This document shows positions 1-9,367 of a DNA stretch of 64,000 nucleotides, piece by piece. Below the pieces are notes generated by a model. That model searched no databases. It saw nothing but the letters and a program-made list of their open reading frames with translations, and was not told the DNA's origin. Both the position numbers and the translations under genes were made by a program. This DNA comes from Allochromatium humboldtianum. Lineage in GTDB: Bacteria > Pseudomonadota > Gammaproteobacteria > Chromatiales > Chromatiaceae. The stretch covers positions 124,001 to 188,000 of the forward strand of contig NZ_JABZEO010000008.1 of the NCBI RefSeq assembly GCF_013385175.1, given 5' to 3'. Each line of letters starts with the position of its first letter. The stretch's first letter is position 1.

Positions 1-173
1 ATGACGTGAAGGTGGTCTGCAGCTGCGGCAACGAATTCACGACGCGCTCCACCAAGGGCAAGGAGATGCACGTGGAAGTCTGCTCCGCCTGCCATCCCTT
101 CTATACCGGCAAGCAGAAGGTGCTCGACACCGCCGGTCGCGTCGACAAGTTCCGTCGCAAGTATTCCCGCTGA
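1..173 (+). CDS. rpmE: 50S ribosomal protein L31 (C-terminal part, cut by window start)
   Basis: The open frame begins before the window; complete codons start at base 3 and give 56 residues before TGA. Visible are the paired cysteines CSC and CSAC-H that bind zinc in the zinc-containing form of L31, and the typical ending [11 protein letters not shown]31 sits on the large ribosomal subunit and bridges to the small one. The zinc ligands mark this as the zinc-replete form rather than the cysteine-free form made under zinc starvation. Only some N-terminal residues are missing. Confidence 0.95.
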   Translation, partial: DVKVVCSCGNEFTTRSTKGKEMHVEVCSACHPFYTGKQKVLDTAGRVDKFRRKYSR

Positions 174-246
174 GATCCACGGGATTTGCCGGCACGGTCT
201 TCCCGCGCATCGACCGTCCGGCTCGGATCCGAGATCGCCCTTCGCC

Positions 247-284
247 GACAGACGCCGCACCAGCTCCCTGGTTCGGCGTCTGTC
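247..284. terminator. Long hairpin downstream of rpmE
   Basis: Arms GACAGACGCCG (247-257) and CGGCGTCTGTC (274-284) are a perfect 11-bp inverted repeat. Inside, after one mismatch, ACCAG/CTGGT adds five more pairs around a four-base loop. No T-run follows, so this is not a canonical intrinsic terminator; it could be a hairpin terminator, an mRNA 3' stabiliser or part of the leader of the malic enzyme gene. It lies in a 357-base stretch (174-530) that otherwise shows nothing I can support. Confidence 0.5.
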
Positions 285-530
285 CGTCTGCGCGTGAGAC
301 TCCGTGGGAACCGCGCGCGCATTCATCATCGGGATCGCCCGCCTCTCGGGTGATTCGATATTGCCCCACTCTATCGATTCGGCGTCATCCATTTGACTCG
401 CCGCCCGTGCGCGACGATCATGGCGACCTGTTCGTCCGCCCGCGCGCGCGTTCCGCCTTGTCACCCCAGCCTCATTGACTCGGAAGCTCGTCGACCCTGG
501 GCGCCTTCCCCATCTCATGCGGAGACTATC

Positions 531-1790
531 GTGACCGATTCGCAGAACAAGGCCCATCTGGATGCCGACATCAATCGCCAGGCGCTCGACTTCCACGCCC
601 TGCCGCGACCGGGCAAGATCGGCACCGAGATCACCAAGCCGGCGGCGACCCAGCATGATCTCTCGCTGGCCTATACGCCGGGCGTGGCCGAACCGGTACG
701 CCAGATCCACGCCGATCCGGATCTCGCCTACAGCTACACCAACAAAGGCAATCTGGTGGCGGTCATCACCGACGGCACCGCCGTGCTCGGTCTGGGCAAT
801 GTCGGCGGACTGGCCGGCAAACCCGTGATGGAAGGCAAGGCGGTGCTCTTCAAGCGCTTCGCCGGCATCGATTGTTTCGACATCGAGGTCGACGCCGAGA
901 GTCCGCAGGCCTTCATCGAGACCGTGGCGCGCATCGCTCCGACCTTCGGCGGCATCAATCTGGAAGACATCGCCGCCCCGCACTGCTTCGAGATCGAGCA
1001 GGCGCTCATCGAACAGCTCGACATCCCGGTCTTCCACGACGATCAGCACGGCACCGCCATCATCATCGCCGCCGGTCTGCTCAATGGGCTGGAGCTGCAA
1101 GGCAAGACGCTCGCCGACGCCCGCATCGTGGTGCTGGGCGCCGGCGCGGCCGGAATCGCCAGCGTGCGGTTGCTGCTGGCGCTCGGCGCGCAACGCAACA
1201 ACATCTTCTGCGTCGACCGTCAGGGCATCATCCATCTCGGGCGTCAGGATCTGAATCCCTACAAGTTCGGCGTAGCGGTCGAGACCGAGAAACGCACCCT
1301 GGCCGAGGCCATGGAGGGCGCGGACGTCTTCATCGGCGTCTCCGGGCCGGATCTGGTCGCGCCCGAGATGGTCGCCGCCATGGCGCCGCGTCCGATCGTC
1401 TTCGCCCTCTCCAATCCGGTGCCCGAGATCCGCCCGGCGGCGGCGCTGGCGGTGCGCGACGATCTGGTGATGGCTACCGGGCGTTCGGACTATCCGAACC
1501 AGATCAACAACGTGCTCGGCTTCCCCTTCATCTTCCGCGGCGCGCTCGACGTGCGGGCCTCGCGCATCAACGAGGCCATGCAGATCGCCGCCGTCGAGGC
1601 GTTGCGCGCGCTCGCCCGCGAACCCGTCCCGGCCGAGGTGTTGGAGGCCTATGGGCTGAAGGAACTGAGCTTCGGCCCGGATTACATCATTCCCAAGCCG
1701 TTCGACCCGCGCCTGCGCGAACGCGTACCGGCGGCGGTCGCGCGCGCGGCCATCGACAGCGGCGTTGCCCGACTTCCGGCCGACCACTGA
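531..1790 (+). CDS. NADP-type malic enzyme, short form without phosphotransacetylase domain
   Basis: Oxidative decarboxylation of malate to pyruvate, giving NAD(P)H. The 419-residue product has the malic N-terminal domain (motifs YTPGVAEPV, NKGNLVAVITDGTAVLG, HDDQHGTAI) and a Rossmann NAD(P) domain (VVLGAGAAGIA). It lacks the C-terminal phosphotransacetylase-like region of the long MaeB type. I chose GTG at 531 because GGAG lies just upstream (521-524) and homology starts there; the open frame extends back to an ATG at 393 but those residues look non-coding. It lies before citrate synthase on the same strand; together they govern flow at the malate/acetyl-CoA node. Confidence 0.92.
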   Translation: MTDSQNKAHLDADINRQALDFHALPRPGKIGTEITKPAATQHDLSLAYTPGVAEPVRQIHADPDLAYSYTNKGNLVAVITDGTAVLGLGNVGGLAGKPVMEGKAVLFKRFAGIDCFDIEVDAESPQAFIETVARIAPTFGGINLEDIAAPHCFEIEQALIEQLDIPVFHDDQHGTAIIIAAGLLNGLELQGKTLADARIVVLGAGAAGIASVRLLLALGAQRNNIFCVDRQGIIHLGRQDLNPYKFGVAVETEKRTLAEAMEGADVFIGVSGPDLVAPEMVAAMAPRPIVFALSNPVPEIRPAAALAVRDDLVMATGRSDYPNQINNVLGFPFIFRGALDVRASRINEAMQIAAVEALRALAREPVPAEVLEAYGLKELSFGPDYIIPKPFDPRLRERVPAAVARAAIDSGVARLPADH

Positions 1791-1895
1791 AATCGACCCG
1801 CCCGCAGGCGTCGATTCGGATCTATGGACCACTAACCGGCAGGGTTCGGCGCCCGACGCATGTCGGCGTCGAACGACTCGTCCAGGAGCGAGCCC

Positions 1896-3191
1896 ATGAC
1901 GAACGAAACCATCACCGTCACCAACAACGTCACCGGCGAGAGCCATGACTTCCCCTTGCGCCAAGGCACCCTAGGGCCGCCGGCGGTCGACATCTCCTCG
2001 CTGTACAAGGAGGCCGGATTCTTCACCTATGATCCGGGCTTCATGTCGACGGCCAGTTGCAACAGCAACATCACCTACATCGACGGCGAACAGGGCATCC
2101 TGCTCTATCGCGGCTATCCGATCGAGCAACTGGCCACCAAAGCGAGTTTCCTGGAAGTGGCCTATCTGCTGCTCTACGGCGATCTGCCGGGCGAGAAGGA
2201 ACTCGTCGGCTTCGAGCGGTTGATCATGCGTCACACCATGCTCAACGAGAACCTGAAGAACTTCCTCAACGGGTTCCATTACGATGCCCATCCCATGGCC
2301 ATGCTCATGGGCGTCGTCGGCTCGCTCTCGGCCTTCTATCACGACTCGCTCAGCGTCAACGACCCGCGCCATCGCGAGATCGCCGCGCATCGTCTGATCG
2401 CCAAGATCCCCACCATCGCGGCGGCGGCCTACAAGCACAGTGTCGGCGAACCCATCATCTATCCGCGCAACGATCTGCGCTATTGCGCCAACTTCCTGCG
2501 CATGATGTTCGCCACGCCCTGCGAGGACTACAAGCCGACCCTGATCGCCGAGAAGGCGATGAACCTGCTGTTCATCCTCCATGCCGATCACGAGCAGAAC
2601 GCCAGTACCTCGACCGTGCGTCTGGCCGGAAGCTCGGGGGCCAATCCATTCGCCTGTATCGCTGCCGGCATCGCCTCGCTCTGGGGACCGGCGCATGGCG
2701 GGGCCAACGAGGCCGTGCTCGACATGCTGCTGGAGATCGGCGACGTCAAGAACGTGCCGAAATACATCGAGAAGGCCAAGGACAAGGACGACCCCTTCCG
2801 TCTGATGGGCTTCGGCCATCGGGTCTACAAGAACTACGACCCGCGCGCCAAGATCATCCGCGAAGTCTGTTATCAGGTGCTCGACGAGCTGGCCGACAAC
2901 GACAACCCGCTGTTCGAGCTGGCGATGAAGCTCGAAGAGATCGCGCTCAACGACGAATACTTCGTCGAGCGCAAGCTCTATCCGAACGTCGACTTCTACT
3001 CCGGCATCATCTATCAGGCGCTCGGCATCCCGCGCAACATGTTCACCGTCATGTTCGCCGTGGCGCGCACCGTCGGCTGGGTCTCGCACTGGATGGAGAT
3101 GATGGACGATCCCAACAACCGCATCGGCCGGCCGCGTCAGATCTACCGTGGGCCGAACCAGCGCGACTATCTGCCGATCTCCAAGCGCTGA
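1896..3191 (+). CDS. gltA: Citrate synthase (type II, hexameric family)
   Basis: Condenses oxaloacetate and acetyl-CoA to citrate, the entry step of the TCA cycle. The 431-residue length and motifs fit proteobacterial type II enzymes: [28 protein letters not shown] with the substrate-binding His, [13 protein letters not shown] with the catalytic His, and VDFYSGI with the catalytic Asp. The start at 1896 is preceded by AGGAG with seven bases spacing; an upstream in-frame ATG at 1860 has no such site. Its 3' end is only 12 bases from the convergent gene that follows. Confidence 0.97.
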   Translation: MTNETITVTNNVTGESHDFPLRQGTLGPPAVDISSLYKEAGFFTYDPGFMSTASCNSNITYIDGEQGILLYRGYPIEQLATKASFLEVAYLLLYGDLPGEKELVGFERLIMRHTMLNENLKNFLNGFHYDAHPMAMLMGVVGSLSAFYHDSLSVNDPRHREIAAHRLIAKIPTIAAAAYKHSVGEPIIYPRNDLRYCANFLRMMFATPCEDYKPTLIAEKAMNLLFILHADHEQNASTSTVRLAGSSGANPFACIAAGIASLWGPAHGGANEAVLDMLLEIGDVKNVPKYIEKAKDKDDPFRLMGFGHRVYKNYDPRAKIIREVCYQVLDELADNDNPLFELAMKLEEIALNDEYFVERKLYPNVDFYSGIIYQALGIPRNMFTVMFAVARTVGWVSHWMEMMDDPNNRIGRPRQIYRGPNQRDYLPISKR

Positions 3192-3203
3192 CGCCGGCGC
3201 GAC

Positions 3204-3812
3204 TCAGGCCTCGTCGTTCAGCATCCGCTCCACGTCCGCGAGATCCGCGCCCAGACTGGGCCGATCCGTGACAGGATCGAGCGGAGGCTGACGGCGAGCG
3301 CGCGACGGCAGCACGATCAATTCGAACGGAATCCCGCCGGCCAGGAATCCGAAGGCCGGATGGGCCGTGCGCTGTCCGCCCGCATAACGCAGTGTGCGCT
3401 CACCCTCACGCCAGGGGATGCCCTGATCGGCGAGCTTGAAGAGTACGTCTTCCGGTCGGTCGGCGAACAGGAACAGCTCCACGCCATGCTGCCGATCCGT
3501 CACGCCGTGCAGCGCCAGACCGATCAGGCGCGGCTCGAACTCCGACAGCATCCGCATCGCCTGCACGGCCTCGCGCTTGAGCAAGCGGCGCTCCTCGCCG
3601 TGCTCCGGACCCATGAATAGCCGGCGTTGGGCGAGGACCGCCTCCTTGAGCACTTCGTTCGAGGGCCACTGACGCCGATCCGAGATGCCCGTGCGCTCGG
3701 CGGCCTTGCGCCGCGCCGACTCGAAGTCGGTCAGCCCCTGCTCGACCATGATGCGCGCGGCCTCGTAAGCCAGATGTTCGCGTTGGCTGTTCGAGCGATC
3801 GGGATTGGGCAT
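3204..3812 (-). CDS. Conserved hypothetical protein, possible nucleotidyltransferase-like fold
   Basis: 202 residues, starting at an ATG (3812) with GGAGG eight bases upstream on the minus strand. The first half is helical and charged, with RIMVEQGLTDFESARRKAAERTG and a linking helix around MRMLSEFEPRLIG; the second half (GVELFLFADRPEDVLFKLA, then GIPFELIVLP) resembles the small alpha/beta core of nucleotidyltransferase-like proteins. I do not recognise a characterised family and assign no reaction. It is convergent with gltA and diverges from pilM. Confidence 0.7.
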   Translation of the reverse strand: MPNPDRSNSQREHLAYEAARIMVEQGLTDFESARRKAAERTGISDRRQWPSNEVLKEAVLAQRRLFMGPEHGEERRLLKREAVQAMRMLSEFEPRLIGLALHGVTDRQHGVELFLFADRPEDVLFKLADQGIPWREGERTLRYAGGQRTAHPAFGFLAGGIPFELIVLPSRARRQPPLDPVTDRPSLGADLADVERMLNDEA

Positions 3813-3971
3813 CGGGCGACCTCCAGTGTGTCGTTTTGGTGCAACAGTTGGTATTCCTGTCAAGGCGGGAGAGGGCGTCGCAGCGAAAAAATTGCAGGAG
3901 CCTCGGCCATACGCGCCTAACTGACTGATGGATCGAGTTTAACGTACTCGGCTGCGGCCTCGACAACGGAA

Positions 3972-3999
3972 TCGACATCGGGGCGGATGTGTCTATAAT
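3972..3999 (+). promoter_or_regulatory. Sigma-70 type promoter for pilMNOPQ
   Basis: TCGACA (3972-3977; five of six matches to TTGACA), 16-base spacer, then a perfect TATAAT (3994-3999). This predicts transcription from about 4006 and a leader of about 90 bases before pilM. The rest of the 281-base gap to the divergent gene shows no other feature. Confidence 0.65.
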
Positions 4000-4093
4000 G
4001 AGTCGTGGTATTTCTCGAACCTTGGTATCTTCATAACCGTTACGCGTCTGTACGATCATCCACTTCGCGACGGATACGACCAGCGAGATCACT

Positions 4094-5167
4094 ATGTTTG
4101 GCCTCACGCGCAAAAACAGTCCGCTCCTGGGGATCGACATCAGTACGACAGCCATCAAGTTGATCGAACTGTCGCGGACCGCCACGACGCCCGTACCACG
4201 CTTTCGGGTCGAGCACTATGCGGTCGAGCCGCTTCCGGGCACGGCCATCGTGGAGAAGAGGATCGTCGAGCACGAGGTGGTCGGCGACGGCATCCGACGC
4301 GCGCTGGCCAGGTCCGGCGCCAAGACCAAGCGGGCGGCCGTCGCCCTCGCCGGCGCGGCCGTCATCACCAAGGTCATCAACTTGCCCGCCGCTCTCAAGG
4401 ACGCCGAGATGGAGAGCCAGATCCAACTCGACGCCGACCAATACATCCCCTATCCGCTCGAAGAGGTCAACCTCGATTTCAGCGTCCTCGGCCCCTCGCC
4501 CAGTGATCCGGCGCTCGTCGAGGTATTGCTGGCCGCCTCGCGGCGCGAGAACGTCGACGACCGCATCAGTGTCCTGGAGATCGCCGGACTCACACCCCTG
4601 GTGGTCGACGTCGAGGCCTATGCCATGGAGCATGCCTGTTCGATGTTCCTGGACGGCAAGGGCGACGGCAAGGAGGCGCCCATCCTGGGGGTCGTGGACG
4701 TGGGGGCGTCCACCACCACGCTGCATGTGTTCAGCGAGGGGCGGATCATGTACACGCGCGAGCAGAACTTCGGCGGCCGGCAGCTCAGAGATGAGGTGCA
4801 GCGCCGTTATGGTCTCACGGACGAGCAGTCCGCACAGAAGATCCGCGACGGCGATGTCGCCGACACCTATGAGATCGAAGTGCTCAACCCCTTCAAAGAG
4901 GCCCTGGCCCAGCAGATCGGACGGGCGCTCCAGTTCTTCTATTCCGGGACGACCTTCAGCCGTGTCGACCGGATACTCCTGGCCGGCGGCTCGGCCGGCA
5001 TTCCGGGAGTCGATGCCCTGGTGGAGGAGCGGCTCAGGATCCCCGCCACGGTCGCCAATCCATTCAGCCAGATGTCGTTCGCGCCTCGCGTCAATTCCAA
5101 GTCACTCATGCGAGAGGCGCCGGGAATGATGGTGGCCGTCGGCCTGGCCTTGCGAGGATTCGACTGA
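4094..5167 (+). CDS. pilM: Type IV pilus assembly protein PilM
   Basis: Cytoplasmic actin-like ATPase of the pilus alignment complex, which binds the N-terminal tail of PilN at the inner membrane. 357 residues. The actin/FtsA fold shows in the nucleotide-binding segments LLGIDISTTAIKLIEL near the N-terminus, GVVDVGASTTTLHVF around residue 200 and LLAGGSAGIPGV near 300. The stop codon overlaps the pilN start (TGATG). First gene of a conserved operon that continues to aroK and aroB. Confidence 0.96.
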   Translation: MFGLTRKNSPLLGIDISTTAIKLIELSRTATTPVPRFRVEHYAVEPLPGTAIVEKRIVEHEVVGDGIRRALARSGAKTKRAAVALAGAAVITKVINLPAALKDAEMESQIQLDADQYIPYPLEEVNLDFSVLGPSPSDPALVEVLLAASRRENVDDRISVLEIAGLTPLVVDVEAYAMEHACSMFLDGKGDGKEAPILGVVDVGASTTTLHVFSEGRIMYTREQNFGGRQLRDEVQRRYGLTDEQSAQKIRDGDVADTYEIEVLNPFKEALAQQIGRALQFFYSGTTFSRVDRILLAGGSAGIPGVDALVEERLRIPATVANPFSQMSFAPRVNSKSLMREAPGMMVAVGLALRGFD

Positions 5168-5778
5168 TGGCACGCATCAACCTGCTTCCCTGGCGCGAGG
5201 CGGCGCGTCAGCAACGCCGGCAGGAGTTCCTGACGGCCTTGGGGATCGCGCTCGGCCTGACCGCCGTGGTCGTCGCCCTGGTGCATTTCTATTTCGAGGA
5301 CCGGATCAGCGGTCAGCAGGCGCGTAATCAATACCTCAAGACCGAGATCGCCGCACTCGATCGCAAGATCAAGGAGATCGACGAGATCGAGAGAACCAAG
5401 GCCGACCTGCTCTCGCGTATGGACATCATCCAGCGTCTGCAGAAGAGCCGGCCCGAGATCGTGCGTCTCTTCGACGAACTGGTGACGGCCCTGCCCGAGG
5501 GCGTCTACCTGACCAAGCTCGAACAGTCGGAGCGCTCGGTCACGCTCGAAGGGCGCGCCCAATCGAACGCGCGCGTCTCGGCCTTCATGCGCCGGATCGA
5601 GGGCTCGCAATCCATCGGTCAGCCTCGCCTCATGCTGATCGAGAACAAGGACAAGACGGGGACCGGACTCAGTCATTTCCGTCTCTCGTTCAATCAGATC
5701 AGTCCGGAACCCGAGCCCCCGGTCAAGAAGCCGGCCAAGCCGACCAAACAGGCTCGCAAACCGGCCCGCAAGACCTGA
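5167..5778 (+). CDS. pilN: Type IV pilus assembly protein PilN
   Basis: Inner-membrane bitopic protein of the pilus alignment complex. 203 residues with the hallmark N-terminal tail MARINLLPWRE that PilM binds, one transmembrane helix at about residues 22-42 (FLTALGIALGLTAVVVALVH), then a coiled coil and a ferredoxin-like periplasmic domain. The C-terminus is a Pro/Lys-rich tail (KKPAKPTKQARKPARK). The start overlaps the pilM stop by one base, implying translational coupling. Confidence 0.95.
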   Translation: MARINLLPWREAARQQRRQEFLTALGIALGLTAVVVALVHFYFEDRISGQQARNQYLKTEIAALDRKIKEIDEIERTKADLLSRMDIIQRLQKSRPEIVRLFDELVTALPEGVYLTKLEQSERSVTLEGRAQSNARVSAFMRRIEGSQSIGQPRLMLIENKDKTGTGLSHFRLSFNQISPEPEPPVKKPAKPTKQARKPARKT

Positions 5779-5824
5779 GCCGCTTCGAGGCGAGTCACCC
5801 AGCCATCCGAACGGGAGCCGGCGC

Positions 5825-6424
5825 ATGGATCTCAACGAACTCAACGAACTCGATCTGAACAGCTTCGGTGAATGGCCGACCCCGATCAAGGCGGTCGCCA
5901 TCCTGATCGCCTGCGTCGCCCTCGGCGGTCTGGCCTACTATTACGACACCAGCGGTCAGCTCGAACGGCTCGCCCAGGAGCAGAAGACCGAACAGGATCT
6001 GCGCACCAGCCTGCAGACCAAACAGCAGAAGGCCGCGAACCTGCAAGCCTATCGCGATCAGCTCGCCGAGATGCAGGAGTCCTTCGGGGCCATGCTCAAG
6101 CAACTGCCCAATCGCACCGAGGTCGCCGGATTGCTCGTCGACGTCTCACAGACGGGATTGGCCAATGGGCTGGAGTTCGAACTCTTCCAGCCTGAGAACG
6201 AGATCGCGCGTGAGTTCTATGCCGAACTGCCGATCCGCGTTCGGGTGCGCGGCAACTATCACGATTTCGGCCGGTTCGTCAGCGGGCTGGCGGCCCTGCC
6301 GCGTATCGTCACCATTCATGACGTGCAGATCTCCGGCGGTAGCGGGCAAGGCACAGTGGGCGAGCCGCTCGCCCTGGAGGCCACGGTCAAGACCTATCGC
6401 TATATGGAAGAGGAGACGAAGTGA
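5825..6424 (+). CDS. pilO: Type IV pilus assembly protein PilO
   Basis: Partner of PilN in the inner-membrane alignment complex. 199 residues: short cytoplasmic N-terminus, transmembrane helix around residues 20-40 (IKAVAILIACVALGGLAYYY), long coiled coil rich in Gln/Glu, then a ferredoxin-like periplasmic domain ending VKTYRYMEEET. Follows pilN by 46 bases; its TGA (6422-6424) overlaps the start of pilP. Confidence 0.95.
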   Translation: MDLNELNELDLNSFGEWPTPIKAVAILIACVALGGLAYYYDTSGQLERLAQEQKTEQDLRTSLQTKQQKAANLQAYRDQLAEMQESFGAMLKQLPNRTEVAGLLVDVSQTGLANGLEFELFQPENEIAREFYAELPIRVRVRGNYHDFGRFVSGLAALPRIVTIHDVQISGGSGQGTVGEPLALEATVKTYRYMEEETK

Positions 6425-6942
6425 TGATCACGCATCGACTCCTGTGGCTGCCCGCCGTCTTGCTGCTCGCCGGTTGCGGCGCTCGCGACATGAGTGATCT
6501 CCAGTCCTATGTGCGGCAGGTCAATGCGCGTCCGCCCGGTCCCATCGAGCCGCTGCCCGAGATCGAGCCGGTCGAGACCTTCGTCTATGAGCCGGGCGAG
6601 CGGCGCGATCCCTTCCACTCCGATGCGCAGTCTGAACCCGAGCAACTGGCGGCGATCGATGACGGTCCGGCGCCGGACCCCAATCGCCCCAAGGAAGAAC
6701 TCGAAAGCTATCCGCTCGACTCGCTGCGCATGGTCGGTACGCTCGAGCAGGACGATACGCGCTGGGGCCTGATCCGCACCAAGGAAGGGGTCGTGCATCG
6801 CGTCACGGTCGGCAATTACATGGGACAGAATCATGGTCAGGTCATTTCGATCGGCCTGGACGCGATCCAATTGAACGAAATCGTCTCCGACGCCCCCGGC
6901 CAATGGCGCGAGCGCGCGGCCTCGGTGGCGTTGAGCAAATGA
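6424..6942 (+). CDS. pilP: Type IV pilus lipoprotein PilP
   Basis: Inner-membrane lipoprotein that links the PilNO complex to the PilQ secretin. About 172 residues with a lipoprotein signal and lipobox LLAGC, a flexible Pro/Glu-rich segment, and the beta-domain with VGTLEQDDTRWGLI and VTVGNYMGQNHG typical of PilP. GAGGAG lies upstream; either GTG at 6421 or ATG at 6424 could be used, and I chose the ATG for its better spacing. Confidence 0.94.
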   Translation: MITHRLLWLPAVLLLAGCGARDMSDLQSYVRQVNARPPGPIEPLPEIEPVETFVYEPGERRDPFHSDAQSEPEQLAAIDDGPAPDPNRPKEELESYPLDSLRMVGTLEQDDTRWGLIRTKEGVVHRVTVGNYMGQNHGQVISIGLDAIQLNEIVSDAPGQWRERAASVALSK

Positions 6943-6961
6943 GATCCTGGAGGGGGACCAC

Positions 6962-9289
6962 ATGAACAGTCCATGTCAGAGAGATCGTGCGGTCGGAGTC
7001 GATCGTTCAAGGGGGGGGCGCGTGCGTTCCTGGATGGCCTCCATCCTGCTCGTGACCCTGGCCATGCCGACTCTGGCGGCTGATCTGCAGGACGTGCAAT
7101 TCGCCGCGCTTCCCGGCAATCAGGTCCAGATTCAGTTGAACCTGAGTGGTCCTGTCGCTCAACCCCAGACCTTCGCGACCGAGTCGCCCGCCCGCATCGC
7201 CATGGATCTGCCGGGCGTGAACAGTCGACTCGCGAGCAAGTCGGTTCCGATCGGACTCGGTCCCGTGCATAGCCTGATCGCGGTCGAGGCCAGCGGACGC
7301 ACTCGCGTGGTGCTCAATCTCACCGATCCTGTGCCCTATGACGTCAGTACCTCGGGCAACCAGATCACGATCAAGGTCGCGACTCAGGGGCGCACCGCGT
7401 CGACGCCGGTCCCGGCTCCCGCCGCCACGCAAGCGGTGCCGACCGCCGCGCGGGCCGAGGCGCGCGCCTGGAGTCAGCCGCCCCGATCGCGTCAGGCCGC
7501 CGGTGCGGGACCGGCGGTGCGCGACATCGATTTCCGGCGCGGCTCGACCGGCGAGGGTCGGGTCGTCATTCGGCTGCCGAGTGCCGATACTCGGGTCGCT
7601 GTGCGCGAACAGGCCAGCCGCGTCTATGTCGATCTCTATCAGACCTCGCTGCCCCAGCGGCTTTTCCGTCGACTTGATGTGGTCGATTTCGCTACCCCCG
7701 TGACGCTGATCGAGTCGCGTCCGAATGGCGCCAACGTCGAGGTCGAGGTCCAGACTCAGGGCGATTTCGACTACATGGCCTATCAGACCGATGAGTTGTT
7801 CACGCTCGATTTCAGGGCGCTGACGGCGGCGGAGAAAGAGGAGATCGCACGCCAGAAGGTCGTCTACGATGGCGAGCGTCTGTCGCTGAACTTCCAGGAC
7901 ATCGAGGTCCGGGCGGTGTTGCAGGTGCTGGCCGATTTCACCGATCTCAATCTGGTGGCCAGTGACAGTGTCGGCGGCAACATCACGCTGCGCCTGAAGA
8001 ACGTCCCCTGGGATCAGGCGCTCGATATCATCCTCAAGACCAAGGGATTGGATATGCGGCAAAATGGTAATGTCATGATGGTCGCGCCTGCAGAAGAAAT
8101 TGCTGCAAGAGAAAGGCTTGAGATGGAATCGCTGAAGCAAGTCGAAGAACTTGCTCCGCTACGGACCGAGTTTGTAAAAATAAATTATGCCAAAGCGGCT
8201 GACATTGCTATTTTTCTTCAGGGAGGAGGAAGTCAAAGCACAGGTGTTTCTCGTGAGCAAGAGCAAAAAGACAACAGATCGGGGAAAACTGAAAGTGTAG
8301 CCGCGAAAGAAACATCCATGAATTTTTCTCAGGAGAGAATGCTTTCTCCGCGTGGGAGTGTAACAGCTGATATACGAACGAACACGCTTGTCATAGTCGA
8401 TACAGCGGCTCAGATTGAAAAGATACTGCAAATTATTCCAAGGCTTGATGTTCCGGTTCGGCAAGTCATGATCGAGTCTCGTGTGGTGATAGCAAACAAC
8501 AGCTTTGCACGAGACCTTGGGGTGAGATTTGGAGTCTCGGGTTCTATGGGGTCGTTTCAGGGGAACGAGCTTCTTATTGCTGGCGGTCAAGATGGGAATC
8601 TCGGCCTTTCCGGATTCGATGCAGGGCCATTTGGTCTTAATGTAGACACAGGAAGTCGTTATAATTCTAATCTGGCCGATAGCGCGGGCAATTCGACTTT
8701 GATTACTAATTTGCCGGCGATAGATGCTTCTGGTTCGGTCAACTTTTTGATAGGTAAAGTAGGGTCTTATCTTTTGCAGCTCGAACTGTCAGCGATGCAG
8801 CGTGAAGGTCGCGGTGAGATCGTGTCGAGTCCAAGGGTTATCACGTCGGATCAGGCTCCTGCTGTCATCGAGGTCGGAAAGGACATACCAGTGACGACGC
8901 CGGGCACATCTAATGAGCCGGCGACTGTAGAATACCAAGCTGCGACTCTAAAATTAGATGTGACGCCACATATCACACCGGACAGCAAAATCATCATGGA
9001 TTTGTTGATAAACAAAGACGAACCGGATTTCACTTACACGGTTCAGGGGAATCCGTTGATAAACAAACGCCAAGTCAAAACGTCTGTGCTGGTCGACAAT
9101 GGCGAAACCGTCGTTCTTGGTGGTGTATTCGAGCGTGAAAAAACGTTTAGCAAGGAGCAAGTGCCTTGGCTGGGAGATGTCCCGGTTCTCGGCCGCTTGT
9201 TCAAACAGGAAGCTCGTCAAGACAACAATTCCGAGTTGTTGATCTTCGTGACGCCCAAGATCCTGAAGACCGACTTGGTCGAGCGATGA
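6962..9289 (+). CDS. pilQ: Type IV pilus secretin PilQ
   Basis: Outer-membrane channel for the pilus fibre. 775 residues: signal sequence ending ...MPTLAA; two AMIN domains (about 40-150 and 175-290) that bind peptidoglycan; an STN/N0 domain starting near LSLNFQDIEVRAVLQVLADF; an N1 domain; the secretin domain (SRVVIANNSF, VEVGKDIPVTTPG, VDNGETVVLGGV); and the ending ELLIFVTPKIL. GGAGGGGG precedes the ATG at 6962. The reading frame is intact, but from about 8045 to 9235 base composition and codon use become AT-rich and unlike the first half and the flanking genes, suggesting replacement of the channel-forming part by recombination. Confidence 0.96.
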   Translation: MNSPCQRDRAVGVDRSRGGRVRSWMASILLVTLAMPTLAADLQDVQFAALPGNQVQIQLNLSGPVAQPQTFATESPARIAMDLPGVNSRLASKSVPIGLGPVHSLIAVEASGRTRVVLNLTDPVPYDVSTSGNQITIKVATQGRTASTPVPAPAATQAVPTAARAEARAWSQPPRSRQAAGAGPAVRDIDFRRGSTGEGRVVIRLPSADTRVAVREQASRVYVDLYQTSLPQRLFRRLDVVDFATPVTLIESRPNGANVEVEVQTQGDFDYMAYQTDELFTLDFRALTAAEKEEIARQKVVYDGERLSLNFQDIEVRAVLQVLADFTDLNLVASDSVGGNITLRLKNVPWDQALDIILKTKGLDMRQNGNVMMVAPAEEIAARERLEMESLKQVEELAPLRTEFVKINYAKAADIAIFLQGGGSQSTGVSREQEQKDNRSGKTESVAAKETSMNFSQERMLSPRGSVTADIRTNTLVIVDTAAQIEKILQIIPRLDVPVRQVMIESRVVIANNSFARDLGVRFGVSGSMGSFQGNELLIAGGQDGNLGLSGFDAGPFGLNVDTGSRYNSNLADSAGNSTLITNLPAIDASGSVNFLIGKVGSYLLQLELSAMQREGRGEIVSSPRVITSDQAPAVIEVGKDIPVTTPGTSNEPATVEYQAATLKLDVTPHITPDSKIIMDLLINKDEPDFTYTVQGNPLINKRQVKTSVLVDNGETVVLGGVFEREKTFSKEQVPWLGDVPVLGRLFKQEARQDNNSELLIFVTPKILKTDLVER
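8045..9235 (+). other. AT-rich mosaic segment inside pilQ
   Basis: Within the continuous pilQ frame, GC content drops sharply; bases 8161-8220 hold 22 G/C of 60, against roughly two thirds in flanking genes. The drop covers the end of the STN/N0 region, N1 and almost the whole secretin domain, and normal composition returns in the last 50 bases. No insertion-sequence ends, frameshift or stop accompany it, so homologous exchange with a lower-GC pilQ allele is the simplest explanation. Confidence 0.75.
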
Positions 9290-9367
9290 GATCCGTGTCC
9301 CCATCGAATCGAGTCACCCTTGTCTCCAGCCTTGCCTAAGCGCCCAAAATCTGGCATACCTCTCTCC

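Noticed and set aside
393-530. N-terminal extension of the malic enzyme from ATG 393
   Set aside because: The 46 extra residues look like translated non-coding DNA, and a good GTG start with GGAG occurs at 531.
1791-1895. ATCGAC...GTCGAT hairpin between the malic enzyme and citrate synthase
   Set aside because: Only six pairs with a long loop and no T-run; too weak to call a terminator.
8159-8590. A minus-strand open frame within the AT-rich part of pilQ
   Set aside because: Antisense to an intact secretin domain; no start signal and no family resemblance.
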